Part shown: positions 7,207-14,750 of the stretch, piece by piece | Layout of the letters: every line of letters begins with the position of its first letter | Numbering within the stretch: the first letter of the stretch is position 1 | From: Microcaldota archaeon | GTDB taxonomy: Archaea > Micrarchaeota > Micrarchaeia > Micrarchaeales > Micrarchaeaceae | NCBI GenBank assembly: GCA_021793035.1 | Contig: JAJYTM010000004.1 | Coordinates: 1-19,868 of the forward strand | Length of the DNA stretch: 19,868 nt | Direction: 5' to 3' | Program-made: the position numbers and the translations under genes | The notes under the pieces: generated by a model | Told to the model about the DNA's origin: nothing | Databases searched by the model: none | Seen by the model: only the letters and a program-made list of their open reading frames with translations

Positions 7207-7452
7207 TCAAAGAAGGCTTTCCTCCTCTACCTCTACTTCGCTGACTCCTGCTATTCCCTTCACGGCTTCTTCTATGCTGGAGGAGTTGGTCTTTGCGTCG
7301 TCGAATACGAACATCGCCTTTATGACCTTTATGCCGAAGCCCACATCTTCCGCCTTGACGTCCCTAGCATCCATGCCTTTCAGCGCACTGGCTACGGAAT
7401 CGAAGCTGTTCTCCTCCGGGTATACTTTGAATATTATGCTTACCATTGACAT
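7207..7452 (-). CDS. ef1b: Translation elongation factor 1-beta (aEF-1B)
   Basis: This encodes an 81-aa guanine-nucleotide exchange factor that reloads EF-1alpha with GTP in the cytoplasm. The small alpha/beta domain, with an opening MVSIIFKVYPEE and a closing GVSEVEVEEESLL, matches archaeal EF-1beta in length and pattern. Three starts are possible: GTG 7461 (overlapping the stop of the zinc-ribbon gene), ATG 7452 and ATG 7446. I prefer 7452 because GTGAT lies four bases upstream, the same spacing seen before the pilin ATGs. It directly follows the zinc-ribbon gene, a pairing known from other archaea, and the two almost certainly share a transcript. Rad50 follows 75 bases downstream. Confidence 0.93.
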   Translation of the reverse strand: MSMVSIIFKVYPEENSFDSVASALKGMDARDVKAEDVGFGIKVIKAMFVFDDAKTNSSSIEEAVKGIAGVSEVEVEEESLL

Positions 7453-7457
7453 ATCAA

Positions 7458-7628
7458 TCACGGCCCCTCAAATCCGCATTCACTGCACTTGTACACATTC
7501 GATATCTCCCTGCAATGCGCGCACCTTATTATGGTGGTCTTGCCGCACTTCGGGCATTTGAACTCAGTGTACTCGCTAGTGAGCCTTCCGCAAGAAACGC
7601 AAACCTTTCCGGGTATTACATCAGCCAT
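7458..7628 (-). CDS. Small zinc-ribbon protein next to EF-1beta (COG2888 type)
   Basis: This 56-residue protein is built almost entirely of four CxxC pairs: Cys10/13, Cys25/28, Cys36/39 and Cys48/51. Such spacing binds two zinc ions in paired ribbons. Its size and position immediately before the EF-1beta gene match the archaeal family described as a predicted zinc-ribbon RNA-binding protein with a role in translation; the molecular task is not known to me. The ATG at 7628 follows a GTGATTTT stretch resembling a Shine-Dalgarno site, and lies 15 bases after the stop codon of the S16 protease gene. Its stop codon sits in a GTGA that also offers an alternative GTG start for EF-1beta, indicating tight coupling. 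Confidence 0.88.
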   Translation of the reverse strand: MADVIPGKVCVSCGRLTSEYTEFKCPKCGKTTIIRCAHCREISNVYKCSECGFEGP

Positions 7629-7643
7629 AAAATCACTTGTAGT

Positions 7644-9590
7644 TTATACCTTCTTATTTGTTCTGCTGCCTGCCACACGCCTGCGCTGGCCTGTTCCTTC
7701 GCCTGCACCATCTTGGTTATGGCCACGCTGCATGTTTTCAGCCATTCCGTGCAGGTGCTTGAGTATTGAAACAAGCACATATAGTACTATGAGAAGCACT
7801 ATAAGAACAGCAACGAGTAGTATTACAACAGAAAATATAATAAATCCTACTGTGGCGCCCGATATCGATACCAAAGAGCTCGGGGTCGTTACGGATTGCG
7901 GCGGCACGGTTGTGACACCTATCGGCAGCGTTGTGGTTGTGGTGTTGGGTATGATGCTTCCAGCTATCATCCTAGTGTCGTTGCTGATGTATTCCGCAAG
8001 CACGGCTGTTTCGTACGCCTGGTATGCGAAGGCGTGCGCTGCGCTCAAATTCTGTGCCATCAAAGCTTCGTGCCCATAGAATTGCGCTTCATTCGCAAAC
8101 TGCGTTGCCCATATGCCGAATGTTGCATTGCTGCTTATGCTCGCTGCCATCGATTCTAAGGCTGATGTGCTCAATGAGGAATTGCTCTCGACTCCCGGCC
8201 CGTATATCGCTTGCGCATAGCTTGAATCAAGTATTGCAAGCGGATAGTTGCCATCTGAATATGCCTGCTCTGCGGTCTGCGAGTAAAGGTTTGCGCCTGT
8301 CGAGGAAAGGTTGCTCATGTCGCCCGCGGCTATGCCCTTGAGCGATGAGGAGAACGACGACTGGCTTCCGCTTATGTTGCTCGCTATGTTGTACATTGCC
8401 TGCGAAGACCTGCACCACGCGTTCGCCTCCCCTGCAGTGTATAGGTCATTCATGACGCCATCAGAGTCTATCGCAGTGAGGTTGTAGTCTGCAGCATCTG
8501 CCGATATGGTGTATGAACCCCACAGCTGCCTGAGCTCGCCGCCAAGTACATACTCATAGTTGTTGCTATTCAGGTTAGAAGGCGATACCGATGCGCAGTA
8601 GTTGCCTATGCTGTTTATCGTATCTATGCCTTCGGGCTTTGTAGACAGGTGGTGCGCGAAATAGTACGCATTGATATATGTGAGGAAAGCCTGGTCTGCG
8701 CCAAGGTAGAGATAACCCTTGCTGGTCATGGCCTCGCTCTCGTTCAGCTGCTCCGAGAGCTGCTGCGCCACGTCAGTGAAGTTGGGATACGGGCGCAGAG
8801 CGCCTATCTCGCCGCTTGCCATGTTGAACGTGAAGTTCAATAGCTTGTCGAAGTTACCTATCGAGCAGTTGTTGCTGCAGCTCACGCTTGCCCTGGGAAC
8901 CAATGATACATTGTAATTTGTATAAAGGCTGTAATTTGTCTGGTACATGCTTATGTCCTGCACGTGGTTGAATGCAAAATGCGCTGCGTCGCTTATGTTG
9001 TTCACCTGCACTAGCGGGATGCCGAACGTCTTCTCTATGAGCAGGTAAAGCTCATCCTCGCCGCTCTGGTTCTGCACTGCAGGAACCAGCACGAACTTCA
9101 TGTGATCCCTTGATGCAGCCGAGACCTTGTCATACACACCGCCTATCTCGCCTACGGTCCCGTTGTCCGACATGGTCCCTGTCACGGTGAAGTTGTTAGG
9201 CAGGGGCTTGCCGCTCAGTGCGGATATCGCAAGCAGGGTCATCGCCGTGCCTGCGCTGGGCCCAGAAACATTTGTAGCGTTCGCTATATAGTAATCAAAA
9301 TTGTAGTCACGCTCATTCATGTGGAGGTAATTGGCTGCCACAAGCGCCGCTGTTTCAGAGGAGTTCAATGTTGACTGCGCAACTATCGCTGGCCCGGTTA
9401 TTGTGACTCTTCCAGTGCCTGTGGTCACGGTCAGGTTTATTATTGTCAATTCGCCTGTATTGTTCTGCAATATGACTGCCGGAGCATGTATGTACGCAGT
9501 GCCTACTATCGAAGCGTTAGCGCTTGCAAATCCTACTAGCAGCATCAATGTCAAAGCTATATAAATCTGGTACGGTCTAAAGGCGTGCAT
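7644..9590 (-). CDS. Membrane-anchored secreted Lon-type (S16) serine protease
   Basis: This encodes a 648-aa protein with an N-terminal signal sequence (about residues 8-25), an extracytoplasmic protease domain and a single C-terminal membrane helix (about 580-608) followed by a basic tail. The catalytic dyad is visible: Ser112 in GPSAG and Lys155 in GGVYDK. Their 43-residue separation equals that of Lon proteases, but there is no AAA ATPase domain. This matches the archaeal group COG1750, predicted serine proteases outside the ATP-dependent Lon family. The ectodomain carries more than 20 N-x-S/T sequons and few cysteines; the cytoplasmic tail has none. Its substrates are unknown. A TATATATAT box about 28 bases before the ATG predicts a leaderless message, which may continue through the zinc-ribbon and EF-1beta genes. 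Confidence 0.88.
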   Translation of the reverse strand: MHAFRPYQIYIALTLMLLVGFASANASIVGTAYIHAPAVILQNNTGELTIINLTVTTGTGRVTITGPAIVAQSTLNSSETAALVAANYLHMNERDYNFDYYIANATNVSGPSAGTAMTLLAISALSGKPLPNNFTVTGTMSDNGTVGEIGGVYDKVSAASRDHMKFVLVPAVQNQSGEDELYLLIEKTFGIPLVQVNNISDAAHFAFNHVQDISMYQTNYSLYTNYNVSLVPRASVSCSNNCSIGNFDKLLNFTFNMASGEIGALRPYPNFTDVAQQLSEQLNESEAMTSKGYLYLGADQAFLTYINAYYFAHHLSTKPEGIDTINSIGNYCASVSPSNLNSNNYEYVLGGELRQLWGSYTISADAADYNLTAIDSDGVMNDLYTAGEANAWCRSSQAMYNIASNISGSQSSFSSSLKGIAAGDMSNLSSTGANLYSQTAEQAYSDGNYPLAILDSSYAQAIYGPGVESNSSLSTSALESMAASISSNATFGIWATQFANEAQFYGHEALMAQNLSAAHAFAYQAYETAVLAEYISNDTRMIAGSIIPNTTTTTLPIGVTTVPPQSVTTPSSLVSISGATVGFIIFSVVILLVAVLIVLLIVLYVLVSILKHLHGMAENMQRGHNQDGAGEGTGQRRRVAGSRTNKKV

Positions 9591-9613
9591 ACTACTATTG
9601 ATGCCTGCAAATC

Positions 9614-9622
9614 ATATATATA
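9614..9622 (-). promoter_or_regulatory. TATA box of the S16 protease gene
   Basis: This alternating TATATATAT tract is centred 28 bases before the ATG at 9590. It predicts a start at the initiation codon and so a leaderless transcript. It lies within the 95-base gap after the PLD-like gene, so the protease gene has its own promoter. Confidence 0.6.
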
Positions 9623-9685
9623 GCTTTAGCCCCGCACTTTTTACAAAACTTTTGGACTACCTGCACGTCGCGCATTCCATGGGCA

Positions 9686-10627
9686 TCACACCTTGCTGCC
9701 CCTGCCCCACATGTAGTCGAACCGCCTCATGGCTTCGCCATGCTTTATGCTTACAATGTGCTCGCTCTTTTTGTTTATTATATTGAGCGGAGGTATCTTG
9801 TATGCATGATCGGAATCGACTATGAACCTCTCGTGCTGCGACGCGGAATCCTCTGGATTCATTATCCTTACTTCTAAGCCGATGCCCCTGTTGGCCAGTT
9901 CGGCGACAAGGTTGGAGTATCTCTTCCTGAAATCCGCACCTATTCTCTCGCCGTTCGCAAGCACATATATGTTGGAATAACCTGCCTTTGCGCCGCTTAT
10001 GAGCAGTGCGAGGTTCTCCATCCCTGCAGAATCGAAGTGCATGTCGACGATCTTCACATCTCCTTTCAAGTTGGAGAACAGCTCCCTCGACAGCACAAGA
10101 AGGTTAGTATAAGGCGTATCGGGGTTCAGGCTTATCTGCCTGCGCACACCCCGTGTCTGCCTGTGCTTCGACTCGAACACATAATATCCTGAGGCCGCAA
10201 GCATGGCAAGTCCGCTCATGTATGATAGGGCGTATACTGCGGCAGGCTGCGAAAACTCGAAGTTGATGTCCAGTATGCTGAATAGCGCTATGAACAGCAC
10301 AGACGATACTACCACTGTATACATCGCCAGCCTGCTCTGCGGATTGCCAAAAAGCTGGAGCAGCCCCATGGCGAAGCATACCAATGCGATTACGAACATC
10401 ATGTACGTGAGGTACAAAGCTATGCGCAGCGTCGGAATGTTGTTGACCAGGTTTTGCAGCGACGCAAGCAAGGTTGCGTTGTGCACAACAGTTGTTATGT
10501 ATGTGCCCACTCCTGCCCCAACCCCTATGGAAAGCGATAGCTGCTGCATATAGTATAATGATATGACGATGGCCAGGGCGCCTGCTATGAAGACTATCGC
10601 AGCTGCCGTGTCCTTGCCCCACTTCAT
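9686..10627 (-). CDS. Four-helix membrane protein with PLD-like cytoplasmic domain
   Basis: This encodes a 313-aa protein whose first half has four hydrophobic segments (about residues 8-27, 66-92, 99-119 and 129-150), followed by a basic stretch and a soluble C-terminal half of about 160 residues. That half contains alternating helices and strands ending in HERFIVD (265-271), similar to the HxK/R...D half-motif of phospholipase D folds, then IPPLNIINKKSEHIV, which I recall only from uncharacterised archaeal proteins. Only one such half-motif is present, so activity would need dimerisation or may be absent. The function is unknown; a membrane sensor or nuclease/lipase-like effector are both guesses. 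It diverges from xpd with 39 bases between the assigned starts and precedes the S16 protease gene on the same strand. Confidence 0.75.
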   Translation of the reverse strand: MKWGKDTAAAIVFIAGALAIVISLYYMQQLSLSIGVGAGVGTYITTVVHNATLLASLQNLVNNIPTLRIALYLTYMMFVIALVCFAMGLLQLFGNPQSRLAMYTVVVSSVLFIALFSILDINFEFSQPAAVYALSYMSGLAMLAASGYYVFESKHRQTRGVRRQISLNPDTPYTNLLVLSRELFSNLKGDVKIVDMHFDSAGMENLALLISGAKAGYSNIYVLANGERIGADFRKRYSNLVAELANRGIGLEVRIMNPEDSASQHERFIVDSDHAYKIPPLNIINKKSEHIVSIKHGEAMRRFDYMWGRGSKV

Positions 10628-10666
10628 GCGTTCATCCCATTAGGTTATATCACACAATAGATAAAA

Positions 10667-12547
10667 ATGTGCATGCAGAAATGTTATATGAATATCATGA
10701 ACGAATTCTTGTTCCGGTTCGATGAACCGCGGATGCACCAGGGCCGCATGATGGGCGACATATACAAGGCTCTCGAATCGAAGAGCAGCATACTGGTCAA
10801 CGCGCCTACGGGCATCGGCAAGACAGACGCATCGCTCAGCGCCGCCCTCACTTTTGCCATTAAGAACGGCCTGAAGGTCCTGTTCCTCACGCCCAAGATA
10901 TCGCAGCACAGGATAGCCATAGAGGTGCTGAACGGCATACGCGGCAAGTTCTCGATAGGGCTTAAATTCATAGATATGGTGGGGAAGCAAAAGCTTTGCA
11001 TAAACGACGGGATAAACCTGATAGCAAACGAGGCGTTCCACAAGGAGTGCGAGAAGCTGGTTAAGAATGGAAAGTGCGAATTCTACAAGCGCTTCAAGGA
11101 GATGGGCGAGATGCCTGACAGCATATGGAGCGAGGCGCTCCAGGGGCACAACAAGCTCTTTTCCGTGAGCAAGGATTACGGCATATGCGCATACGAGGCC
11201 GCAGCGAGCATGGCAAGGGACGCAAACGTGGTCATAGCAGATTATTCACACATACTGAACCCGAGCACGAGGCCAGCGTTCCTGAAGAGGATTGCCGGCA
11301 CGCTTAGCAATACGATAATCATATGGGACGAGGCGCACAACTTGGTAAATCTCGCGGCATCGTACATGAGCGACGCCATAACCACTAGGGCCATACAACG
11401 CGCATCGGAAGAGCTCAGGAGCATAGGCAGCAGCCTTGACTTAGGCTACCTTGATTTTACGCTGAACAAGCTTGCCGAAACGCACCTCTCAAAGGAGGGC
11501 GAGGCTTTCATATACAAGCACGACCTTCCAGAAGAGATAACGGTGTCGCAGGGCGAGATAATAGAGCAGATAGAACGCAACGCGCTGGAATATATAGAGA
11601 AGTCCAAGGCTCGAAGGTCTTCGTTAATGCATCTTGCCAACTTCATGCGCAAGCTTGCTGAAGACGATCCTGCTGTGGCGAAGATAATATCAAGGAGCAA
11701 CGGCTCGATCAGGCTGGCTCTTAGCTGCCTATACCCGGACAGGATAATGGACGTGCTCAAAGAACCCTATGCCAACATATTCATGAGCGCCACGCTCATA
11801 CCGCTCGGCATGTATTCCGACCTGTTCGGCATCGGCGATGCGGCTATGCGCAATTATGCATCCCCATTCCCGGAGCGCAACAGGATTGCATACGTGGACA
11901 GCGGCGTCACAACAAAATATGCGTCCCGGTCCATTTCTGAATACAAGGCTATAGCCGATAGGCTGATGAGCATAAAGAGGAGGATAGAGGGCAACGTTGC
12001 GGTGTTCTTCCCGAGCTTCCAGGTGCTTAACGGTGTGCGCAGGTACATAGCAGGCATAGAAATATTGGCTCAGAGGGAAGGCATGGGAAGCGCTGCTATA
12101 GAGGAGATTCTTGGGAAGCTTCAGTCGAGCGACAATTCCATGCTCCTCGGCGTTCTTGGAGGCAGCCTGAGCGAGGGCGTAGATTACCCGAAGAACATAA
12201 TAAAAGCGGTAATGGTGGTGGGACTGCCGTTCGCCAAGCCCAGCCTGGAACTGGGAGCGAAGGTAGCATATATGGACGGCAAGTTCAGGGGCAAAGGAGA
12301 AGAATACGCCTACCGTATACCTGCACTGATAAAGGTGATACAGGCAGCAGGAAGAGCGATAAGGAACGAGAGCGACAGGGCCGTCATAGTGTTCATGGAC
12401 AAGCGCTACAAATGGTCTGCGTACCAGTCTATAATATCCGCATCAATGAAGGTATCGGAACGCAGCGATTACCTTGATGGGATTTCAGAATTCTTCTTGG
12501 ATAGGGAGGCAGTCGGCAGCGACAGCACTGTTCTAAGCGCTAGATGA
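10667..12547 (+). CDS. xpd: XPD/Rad3-family iron-sulfur DNA helicase
   Basis: This encodes a 626-aa superfamily 2 5'-3' DNA helicase. Visible motifs are Walker A (APTGIGKT, 46-53), the DEAH box (221-224) and motif VI (QAAGRAIRNESDRA). Four cysteines (111, 128, 137 and 174) line up with the iron-sulfur cluster ligands of human XPD, the last in GICAYE, with an arch-like insertion after DEAH. The length is normal for archaeal XPD. In archaea the enzyme probably acts in DNA repair, but its exact role is unsettled. The first ATG is used here, but in-frame ATGs at 10673, 10688 and 10697 follow; the last gives MNEFLFRFDEP, closest to the family start. The 3' end overlaps the convergent presenilin-like gene by 8 bases. 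Confidence 0.93.
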   Translation: MCMQKCYMNIMNEFLFRFDEPRMHQGRMMGDIYKALESKSSILVNAPTGIGKTDASLSAALTFAIKNGLKVLFLTPKISQHRIAIEVLNGIRGKFSIGLKFIDMVGKQKLCINDGINLIANEAFHKECEKLVKNGKCEFYKRFKEMGEMPDSIWSEALQGHNKLFSVSKDYGICAYEAAASMARDANVVIADYSHILNPSTRPAFLKRIAGTLSNTIIIWDEAHNLVNLAASYMSDAITTRAIQRASEELRSIGSSLDLGYLDFTLNKLAETHLSKEGEAFIYKHDLPEEITVSQGEIIEQIERNALEYIEKSKARRSSLMHLANFMRKLAEDDPAVAKIISRSNGSIRLALSCLYPDRIMDVLKEPYANIFMSATLIPLGMYSDLFGIGDAAMRNYASPFPERNRIAYVDSGVTTKYASRSISEYKAIADRLMSIKRRIEGNVAVFFPSFQVLNGVRRYIAGIEILAQREGMGSAAIEEILGKLQSSDNSMLLGVLGGSLSEGVDYPKNIIKAVMVVGLPFAKPSLELGAKVAYMDGKFRGKGEEYAYRIPALIKVIQAAGRAIRNESDRAVIVFMDKRYKWSAYQSIISASMKVSERSDYLDGISEFFLDREAVGSDSTVLSAR

Positions 12548-13556
12548 AGCCGCGCAGCAATACATACAGCAGCACGAACACAATGATACCTAAGAACAGC
12601 GGCGGTATGGCAGGCAGTGCGCGCCTGTACTTCCTGAGTATGAACATTGTAAGCAAAAGGCCTGCTATCGCCCCGAATATCACGAAGAAGCTCAGCACAA
12701 AGTTTGGGCCTGGGCTGTACGCCGATATCGCAACCATGAGCGGTATGGCCAGGTCGCCCGTGCCGAGCTCAACCCTCGCCGCTACCGGGACAAGGCCGCT
12801 GCCCAGCAGATTGCCGAGCTCCTTGCCGTTCTTCAGCTTGCCCTTGTTCTTCCTGTACTCATTTACATATTCCCTGTCAAGGCTCCTTGCCGGCAACGCC
12901 TCTACCTCATTCACGCCTATGAGCAGAGCGAGATTGTTGTCCTCAGCCACTCTAGCGAGCGCAAGCATATGCTTGGTTATGAACACCGCCACGAAGTCAT
13001 AGATCGCTATGAGCCCCATGAACAGCAGCGCTATGTAGAACGGAAACGATATGCCCAGTATGAGACCAACACCAACGCTCGCTATTATCGCTGCTACGTT
13101 CCTAAGCTGCGGCTTCCTGTTCTTCAGGTATATGAGCACCAACGCGGCTATTACCGCTATGGAGAAATTGGTTGTTATTGGCGTTCCGTAGACTATCAGT
13201 ATGGTGGAATCGTTTATAAGGCCGAATATGACCATGAATACTATCATCGAGGCTACAAATATTACCACGGCTTCGAACGCTATGAAGAGCTTTCTGCCCT
13301 TGTACACCCGGAATATTAGTATGAGCACCAGGCTGACTATGATTATGTATGCGACATAGAAGAGAAGGTCCAGCGGCGTGCTGAAGAAAGACTGGCTCTG
13401 CTGGCTCGGTATCGGCAGCACTTCGCCGTTGAAGAGCGCTATGCCAAGCAGTAGGCCGAAGAACTGCACGAACATGAACATTGCTATTATGTAGAGCAAT
13501 TGCCTGTACTCTATTACTTTCAATGACAACGATACCACTGCATATTCATAGCGCAA
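12540..13556 (-). CDS. Presenilin/signal-peptide-peptidase-type intramembrane aspartyl protease
   Basis: This encodes a polytopic membrane protein of up to 338 aa with about nine hydrophobic helices. The diagnostic GxGD-protease motifs are present: YD in AIYDFVAVF (Tyr186-Asp187), GTGD (265-268) and a PAL-like ALPAIPPL (313-320). Asp187 and Asp268 are the expected catalytic pair that cleaves substrate helices inside the bilayer. A loop of charged residues (about 215-250) separates the two active-site helices, as in archaeal homologues. The longest frame opens with TTG at 13556. A TATA-like ATTTAAAG centred near 13563 predicts a transcript start around 13538, where an in-frame GTG would give a leaderless 332-aa protein. 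The stop overlaps the end of xpd. Substrates are unknown; clearance of cleaved signal peptides is a reasonable guess. Confidence 0.9.
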   Translation of the reverse strand: MRYEYAVVSLSLKVIEYRQLLYIIAMFMFVQFFGLLLGIALFNGEVLPIPSQQSQSFFSTPLDLLFYVAYIIIVSLVLILIFRVYKGRKLFIAFEAVVIFVASMIVFMVIFGLINDSTILIVYGTPITTNFSIAVIAALVLIYLKNRKPQLRNVAAIIASVGVGLILGISFPFYIALLFMGLIAIYDFVAVFITKHMLALARVAEDNNLALLIGVNEVEALPARSLDREYVNEYRKNKGKLKNGKELGNLLGSGLVPVAARVELGTGDLAIPLMVAISAYSPGPNFVLSFFVIFGAIAGLLLTMFILRKYRRALPAIPPLFLGIIVFVLLYVLLRGFI

Positions 13557-13559
13557 TAA

Positions 13560-13585
13560 CTTTAAATATGCGAAAACATATATAA
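13560..13585. promoter_or_regulatory. Back-to-back TATA boxes of divergent genes
   Basis: Two elements share this short gap. TTTAAATA at about 13560-13568 serves the minus-strand presenilin-like gene, and CATATATAA at about 13577-13585 serves the plus-strand spermidine synthase-like gene, about 22 bases before its ATG. Both distances predict leaderless messages, and the two pre-initiation complexes would nearly collide. Confidence 0.5.
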
Positions 13586-13601
13586 ACCACTAACTGGTTT
13601 C

Positions 13602-14375
13602 ATGAACATAAAGGGCGAAATAGGCAAGCTGGCAGGCGCGTTCACGCGCACCAGCAGGCAGTATTCAATAACATCCGCAGGCAAGAGGCTGGAGATAATA
13701 AGGTACCACGACGGCACGCGCGAAGTCAGGTACAACAACGTTGTTTATTCAAGGATAAACCCGAAGTCCATATTCACGCATTCCTACTGGGATTACTTCC
13801 TGCCTCTCGCTTATCTTTGCAGCAATCCAAAGATACTGATGATAGGCCTGGGAGGCGGAACGATAGCCTACCAGTTCGAGAAGGCCGGAGTGCATGCCGA
13901 GCGGTTCGACATAGTCGAGGTTGACCGTGACATGATTGAAATCGCGAGAGTGTTCTATCCTAGTTCAAAGGCCAACGTAATAGAGGCTAACGGTCTGGAC
14001 TACATAAAAGGCAAAGAGGGCATGTACGACCTGATCATACTGGATGCGTACATAAACTATTCCATACCCAGCCAATTCACATCGAAAGGATTCATAGACG
14101 ATGCTTATGCTGCGCTGGCAGGCAATGGCGTCCTAGCAATAAACTACCTCCAGGACGCTACCGGTTCGCATTTAGCCGATGCGTTCATAGAAGCGCTAAA
14201 GGGCAGGTTCGATGTCTATGCCCTTGAAACAAGGATAACACTATACAACGCAATACTGATAGCATCAAAATCGATAGACGGCGCAGGCATATACAAGGCA
14301 GTTTCAGCAGGCATGCCCAAGGAGTATGCGGAGGCGAACCTGATGCACAGCTACGCAAATATGAAAAGAGCCTGA
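13602..14375 (+). CDS. Spermidine synthase-like (SpeE-fold) protein
   Basis: This encodes a 257-aa protein of the spermidine synthase / class I methyltransferase fold. A short N-terminal beta region is followed by the nucleotide-binding motif ILMIGLGGG (78-86), the acidic EVD (106-108) that would hold the ribose of S-adenosylmethionine or its decarboxylated form, and DLIILDAY (143-150). In true spermidine synthases the glycine motif usually continues GGGDG; here it reads GGGTIAYQ, and the acidic residues for the amine substrate are not obvious, so the transferred group and acceptor are uncertain. An aminopropyltransferase of altered specificity or a methyltransferase are both possible. It appears leaderless, diverges from the presenilin-like gene, and precedes the UPF0147-PolD cluster by about 100 bases. 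Confidence 0.78.
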   Translation: MNIKGEIGKLAGAFTRTSRQYSITSAGKRLEIIRYHDGTREVRYNNVVYSRINPKSIFTHSYWDYFLPLAYLCSNPKILMIGLGGGTIAYQFEKAGVHAERFDIVEVDRDMIEIARVFYPSSKANVIEANGLDYIKGKEGMYDLIILDAYINYSIPSQFTSKGFIDDAYAALAGNGVLAINYLQDATGSHLADAFIEALKGRFDVYALETRITLYNAILIASKSIDGAGIYKAVSAGMPKEYAEANLMHSYANMKRA

Positions 14376-14409
14376 CACAATCGCGCTTCCTGCCTCATGG
14401 GCAAGATAC

Positions 14410-14441
14410 CTATAAATATATTTACGGGCAAGCACTATATG
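14410..14441 (+). promoter_or_regulatory. Promoter candidates for the UPF0147-PolD cluster
   Basis: CTATAAATATA at 14410-14420 and ACTATATGATAT at about 14433-14444 are both TATA-like. Either would give a leader containing the strong ribosome-binding site before 14479. The 103-base gap after the previous gene supports a fresh transcription start for UPF0147, DP1 and DP2. Confidence 0.45.
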
Positions 14442-14466
14442 ATATACTAATTTTTATCTAATACAT

Positions 14467-14473
14467 GGAGGTG
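14467..14473 (+). promoter_or_regulatory. Strong Shine-Dalgarno site of the UPF0147 gene
   Basis: GGAGGTG lies five T residues before the ATG at 14479. It is the longest anti-Shine-Dalgarno match I noticed in this window, where many genes look leaderless, and suggests high translation of this small protein. Confidence 0.75.
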
Positions 14474-14478
14474 TTTTT

Positions 14479-14742
14479 ATGGAAGAGAGCAAGATTCTAG
14501 AGCTAATTGCACAAGTGAACAAGCAGATGGATGTGATAACCAGCGATACTTCTGTACCAAAGAATGTCAGGAGTGCGATCTCCGAGGCGAAGCAGAAGCT
14601 CAACGCCGCGGGCGACTTGACAGTCAGGATATCCAGCGCCATATACAGCGTCGACGGCGTAAGCAACGACATAAACCTGCCTCCCCAAGCCAGGACGATG
14701 GTGTGGAACCTGCTTAGCATGCTTGAATCTATAAAGGAGTAG
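14479..14742 (+). CDS. UPF0147 family protein
   Basis: This encodes an 87-aa, probably all-helical archaeal protein. The pattern DTSVPKNVRSAISEAKQKL, then RISSAIYSVDGVSNDIN, then LPPQARTMVWNLLSMLESI is the recognisable UPF0147 signature, with the usual length and no cysteines, signal or membrane segment. No function is established for the family that I know of. It has a strong ribosome-binding site and ends 8 bases before the DP1 gene, so it is the leading gene of a likely three-gene transcript with both DNA polymerase D subunits. Its high expected translation beside a replicase suggests a chromatin, replication or general housekeeping role, but that is inference. Confidence 0.9.
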   Translation: MEESKILELIAQVNKQMDVITSDTSVPKNVRSAISEAKQKLNAAGDLTVRISSAIYSVDGVSNDINLPPQARTMVWNLLSMLESIKE

Positions 14743-14750
14743 CTGGTTGC

